Shown here piece by piece: positions 61,682 through 64,000 of a stretch of DNA of 64,000 nt. The position numbers and the translations under genes were made by a program. The stretch covers positions 62,001 to 126,000 of the forward strand of contig AP019861.1 in the NCBI GenBank assembly GCA_013426755.1, read 5' to 3'. The stretch's first letter is position 1, and every line of letters starts with the position of its first letter. The notes under the pieces were generated by a model. That model saw nothing but the letters and a program-made list of their open reading frames with translations. It had not been told where the DNA came from and did no database searches. This stretch comes from Spirochaetota bacterium. Its GTDB lineage: Bacteria; Spirochaetota; UBA12135; COTS27.

Positions 61682-62422
61682 GTGCTAGACATGGAATCAT
61701 TATTTTATGGGATTAGATATCGGAATGTAGCCATTGCTTATTGTACGCAGGAAGAATTACTGTTAAAACTTATTAAAACGGCGACTGCAAGCCAGTCTTT
61801 AGTGGTAGCCCCTGTCACACTTAGAGACTTGGTAAGTTTCAAGTTCAATTCACGTAAACGTAAAGAATTTGCTGCGCTTAGCTTAACTTTTCCAGTAACA
61901 CGTTCTATTTTGAAGGCCCTTGCAAAGGAATTTAAACCTGAGGAGGAGCTTTTAGCGGGAAAAATCTTCATAGAATTAACCGATCAGATTGCACGTAACG
62001 ATCTTATGCTAGTCGTATGGGGATTAACCCCTGACCAAGAAACACAACTCAAAAACCGTTTCAAATTGTTACTTGACAAGATTCCTAAGTCAATATATTT
62101 ATCGGAAGCGGTAGAGCGTACACATGCTTATGATCAGATAGAGGTATTTATTCGTAAAACAGAGCCTGATGTTGTCTATATGACGTGGCGTTGTTATCGT
62201 CAATTTCCCAATGTCGCTGACCTTTTGCCACGTTCTGTGATAATCATTATTGACATTCCGTTAGCTATTTATGCGGAAATGCCGCCTAAAAATATTGTTT
62301 TTAGTAAAATCAAAACTTTTTTCGGCTATTTTAATCTCTGGCGTGCTCTGAGGTTTTTATACGGACGAGTTATCCTTGCCAATCTCAAAAAACAAAGAGG
62401 CAATTTGAAACCATTGCCTTAA
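61682..62422 (+). CDS. Hypothetical protein; possible divergent TagA/WecG/CpsF glycosyltransferase
   Basis: A 246-residue soluble ORF. The overall course (strand VVAPVTLRDLVSF, then a helix, later DLMLVVWGLTPDQETQLKNRF, RKTEPDVVYMTWRCYRQFP, SVIIIIDIPLAIY, and a final basic FNLWRALRFLYGRVILANL) follows the layout of the WecG/TagA/CpsF family. There the region ends with an aromatic, basic helix before the terminus. The family catalytic Asp in L-P-D-G is not seen, so this is either a degenerate member or a different fold. The opening may be TTG/GTG-driven; the ORF starts at 61682 and an ATG follows at M4. Confidence 0.35.
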   Translation: MLDMESLFYGIRYRNVAIAYCTQEELLLKLIKTATASQSLVVAPVTLRDLVSFKFNSRKRKEFAALSLTFPVTRSILKALAKEFKPEEELLAGKIFIELTDQIARNDLMLVVWGLTPDQETQLKNRFKLLLDKIPKSIYLSEAVERTHAYDQIEVFIRKTEPDVVYMTWRCYRQFPNVADLLPRSVIIIIDIPLAIYAEMPPKNIVFSKIKTFFGYFNLWRALRFLYGRVILANLKKQRGNLKPLP

Positions 62423-63055
62423 TACTTTATTAAATACTGTACTTTATTAAATACTGCTTTATCAGATATTTTATTAAATTTGCACTGCAATTTTCTTATT
62501 TTTTGTGTATAATAACGTATAACAAGAGATGCAATAAAATATGTGGTTATAACTGTATATATATCTAGGTTATGCTGGCTTATGCTAGGTTATGCTGGGT
62601 TATTTTAATTTATTTCAGCTAAATAGTCTAGGTTATAGGTTATTGAAGTGGTTTACTTATCGATACTACTACAATTTATCAATAATACCACAACAAATAC
62701 CACGCAATTACCACACAACTACTACCCCAATCACCACATAATCCCTACATAATCGCCATAAAATAATAATTGCCGTATGAAATAACCTTATTCCAATCGG
62801 ACAATCATTGGACTTAAATGCAGGTATTTATTTGAATTATAAAGTACAATATAACAGTAAGCATCATCATAACAGTAAGCATCATCATAGGTATTATTAA
62901 TAATAACGAACTATATCACTTTAAATAATGAACGGCACAATCAATCTTAAAGCATAAACGACGTGATTTTGAGTAAGATCAGACTTAGCAATGAATAATA
63001 GGAAAATTGAGCAGGAACTCGCGTAGGATAAAATTTTTAAAGAAATAATGGAACT
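62423..63055. other. Spacer before lgt with short repeats
   Basis: 633 bp. GGTTATGCT-type repeats (62565-62600), TACCAC-type units (62690-62760), and an exact 18-bp duplication ATAACAGTAAGCATCATC (62851-62886). No ORF. Confidence 0.5.
62851..62886. repeat. 18-bp direct repeat, two copies
   Basis: Exact tandem duplication of an 18-base unit in the lgt upstream spacer. Confidence 0.85.
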
Positions 63056-63946
63056 ATGGAGAATTTATTAGAATTTTACCAGAATTTACCTTCATTTGTC
63101 TCGCCTGTTATTTTCAGTATAGGTGCATTTCAATTGCGGTGGTACAGTTTGGGTTATATCGTTACGTTTATCGTAGCAGGAGAAGTTATCAAGTGGCGTA
63201 TTCGTCATAAAGAAAATACTTTTCCAATCACGGCACTGGACGTGTATGATGCGTATTTTTACACATTGCTAGGAGTGATCTTAGGGGGTAGGCTGGGGTA
63301 TTTGATTTTTTATGATTTCAATTTCTTACAAAATTATCCGATGCAGGCCTTTCTTCCATTTAAGATCGATGAAAATGGGTGGACGTTTACGGGTATTTCT
63401 GGAATGTCTTATCATGGCGGTCTTATTGGGTTTATAGTTGCCTTTTATGTGTTTATTAGGAGGAAGCAATTTTCTTTTTTTAAGGTGCTGGATTTCTTTA
63501 TGCCTGCTATTCCGCTTGGGTACACGTTTGGGCGGCTCGGTAATTTTATGAATGGTGAATTATACGGCCGTGTGACAGAAGTATTTTGGGGCATGTATTT
63601 TATCAATCCCAATACACAACTTCCATTTGATACGCTCCGTCATCCCAGTCAGCTTTATGAGGCTGCGATCGAGGGCATAGGTGTTTTTGCAGTGTTGTGG
63701 ACGGTACGCAATTATAAACTGCCTACTGGAACGCTGAGTGGTCTTTATCTTGTTTGCTATGGTGCGGGGCGATTTATTGCCGAATTTTTTAGGGAACCAG
63801 ACGAATTTTTTAAAGACCCAGGCGAACTTGTCGGGACAGTGTGGGGCTTTATGACAATGGGACAGGTGCTTTGCTTGGTAATGGTCTTATGTGGTGGATT
63901 TATTTTATACTGGGCACGCACGGTGCAAAAACCCGCTACTTCTTAG
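63056..63946 (+). CDS. lgt: Prolipoprotein diacylglyceryl transferase Lgt
   Basis: A 296-residue polytopic inner-membrane enzyme that adds diacylglycerol to the lipobox Cys. Motifs are RWYSLGYIVTF, GGRLGYLIFYDF, SGMSYHGGLIGF, PLGYTFGRLGNFMNGELYGR (the Lgt signature with the essential Arg and Asn), RHPSQLYEA and a C-terminal FREPDEFF block. The window's own TRAP receptors carry lipoboxes and are potential substrates. ATG 63056; upstream GGAACT is a weak ribosome site. 55 bp remain to the window end with no feature. Confidence 0.97.
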   Translation: MENLLEFYQNLPSFVSPVIFSIGAFQLRWYSLGYIVTFIVAGEVIKWRIRHKENTFPITALDVYDAYFYTLLGVILGGRLGYLIFYDFNFLQNYPMQAFLPFKIDENGWTFTGISGMSYHGGLIGFIVAFYVFIRRKQFSFFKVLDFFMPAIPLGYTFGRLGNFMNGELYGRVTEVFWGMYFINPNTQLPFDTLRHPSQLYEAAIEGIGVFAVLWTVRNYKLPTGTLSGLYLVCYGAGRFIAEFFREPDEFFKDPGELVGTVWGFMTMGQVLCLVMVLCGGFILYWARTVQKPATS

Positions 63947-64000
63947 CATTGACACTAATGGCTAGCAATTAACGTCTTCTAATACTTGATAACTCAATTC

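Noticed and set aside
1-64000. tRNA, rRNA, tmRNA or SRP RNA genes
   Set aside because: No T-loop-like GGTTCGAATC sequence or conserved RNA core was seen in the spacers on either strand by eye; a covariance search could still find a divergent RNA.
1-64000. Insertion sequences or prophage genes
   Set aside because: No transposase, integrase, or phage structural protein motif was found; repeats are short and local.

Overview
The window is AT-rich DNA from a diderm (double-membrane) bacterium. LpxC (lipid A synthesis), a DegP-type periplasmic protease, Lgt with lipobox-bearing solute receptors, and a probable outer-membrane barrel protein support two membranes. ClpC, tandem TakP-like TRAP receptors, a rhomboid with a C-terminal DUF6576-like tail and a type B L31 would fit Spirochaetota or a related host-associated lineage. 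No flagellar, rRNA or tRNA gene is present to settle this, so the phylum is a guess. Coding density is modest for a bacterium: about twenty spacers exceed 300 bp, and many are filled with local tandem repeats.

Layout. 1-9.5 kb: a minus-strand cinA start cut by the window edge, an MBL-fold hydrolase, pyruvate kinase, a plus-strand MsbA-like ABC exporter, PRPP synthetase, a membrane-anchored spermidine synthase and recX. 9.7-16.9 kb: an ArsR-methyltransferase fusion, two adjacent membrane proteins with sensor-like architecture and disordered tails, and two orphan genes. 17-25.5 kb: clpC, a 1.4-kb empty spacer, degP, an outer-membrane-like protein and a DUF3108 protein. 25.8-30.5 kb: a TRAP transporter cluster (two receptors, DctQ, DctM) with an internal terminator-like hairpin and a possible 14-codon leader ORF. 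30.5-33.9 kb: tatD, a catalytically degenerate LytM protein and a rhomboid. 34-35.2 kb: two repeat arrays. 35.2-40 kb: rpmE2, a LON-domain protein, a response-regulator/LpxC fusion and recN. 40.5-45.5 kb: glnA, corC-ybeY (overlapping) and homoserine dehydrogenase. 46.6-51.3 kb: fabG, acpP, fabF and trmB. 51.4-58.1 kb: hsp20, mfd and a very long holB. 58.7-63.9 kb: a secreted orphan, a polyprenol-phosphate mannosyltransferase-like enzyme, a possible divergent TagA/WecG protein and lgt.

Envelope functions dominate: lipid A (LpxC), fatty acids (FabG/AcpP/FabF), lipoprotein maturation (Lgt), export (ABC), quality control (DegP, rhomboid, LytM-like). DNA repair and replication form a second theme (RecX, RecN, Mfd, HolB).

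The most unusual observations are: (1) a receiver domain fused to LpxC with both active sites intact; (2) Thr/Pro/Ser/Gln/Asn-rich low-complexity inserts inside otherwise conserved enzymes (CinA, pyruvate kinase, ABC exporter, spermidine synthase, TatD, RecN, homoserine dehydrogenase, TrmB, Mfd, HolB); (3) spacers that each carry a private tandem-repeat family (periods 12, 15, 21, 25, 30 and 40 bp); and (4) a pair of orphan membrane sensor-like proteins. No CRISPR array, insertion sequence, prophage or tRNA was found.
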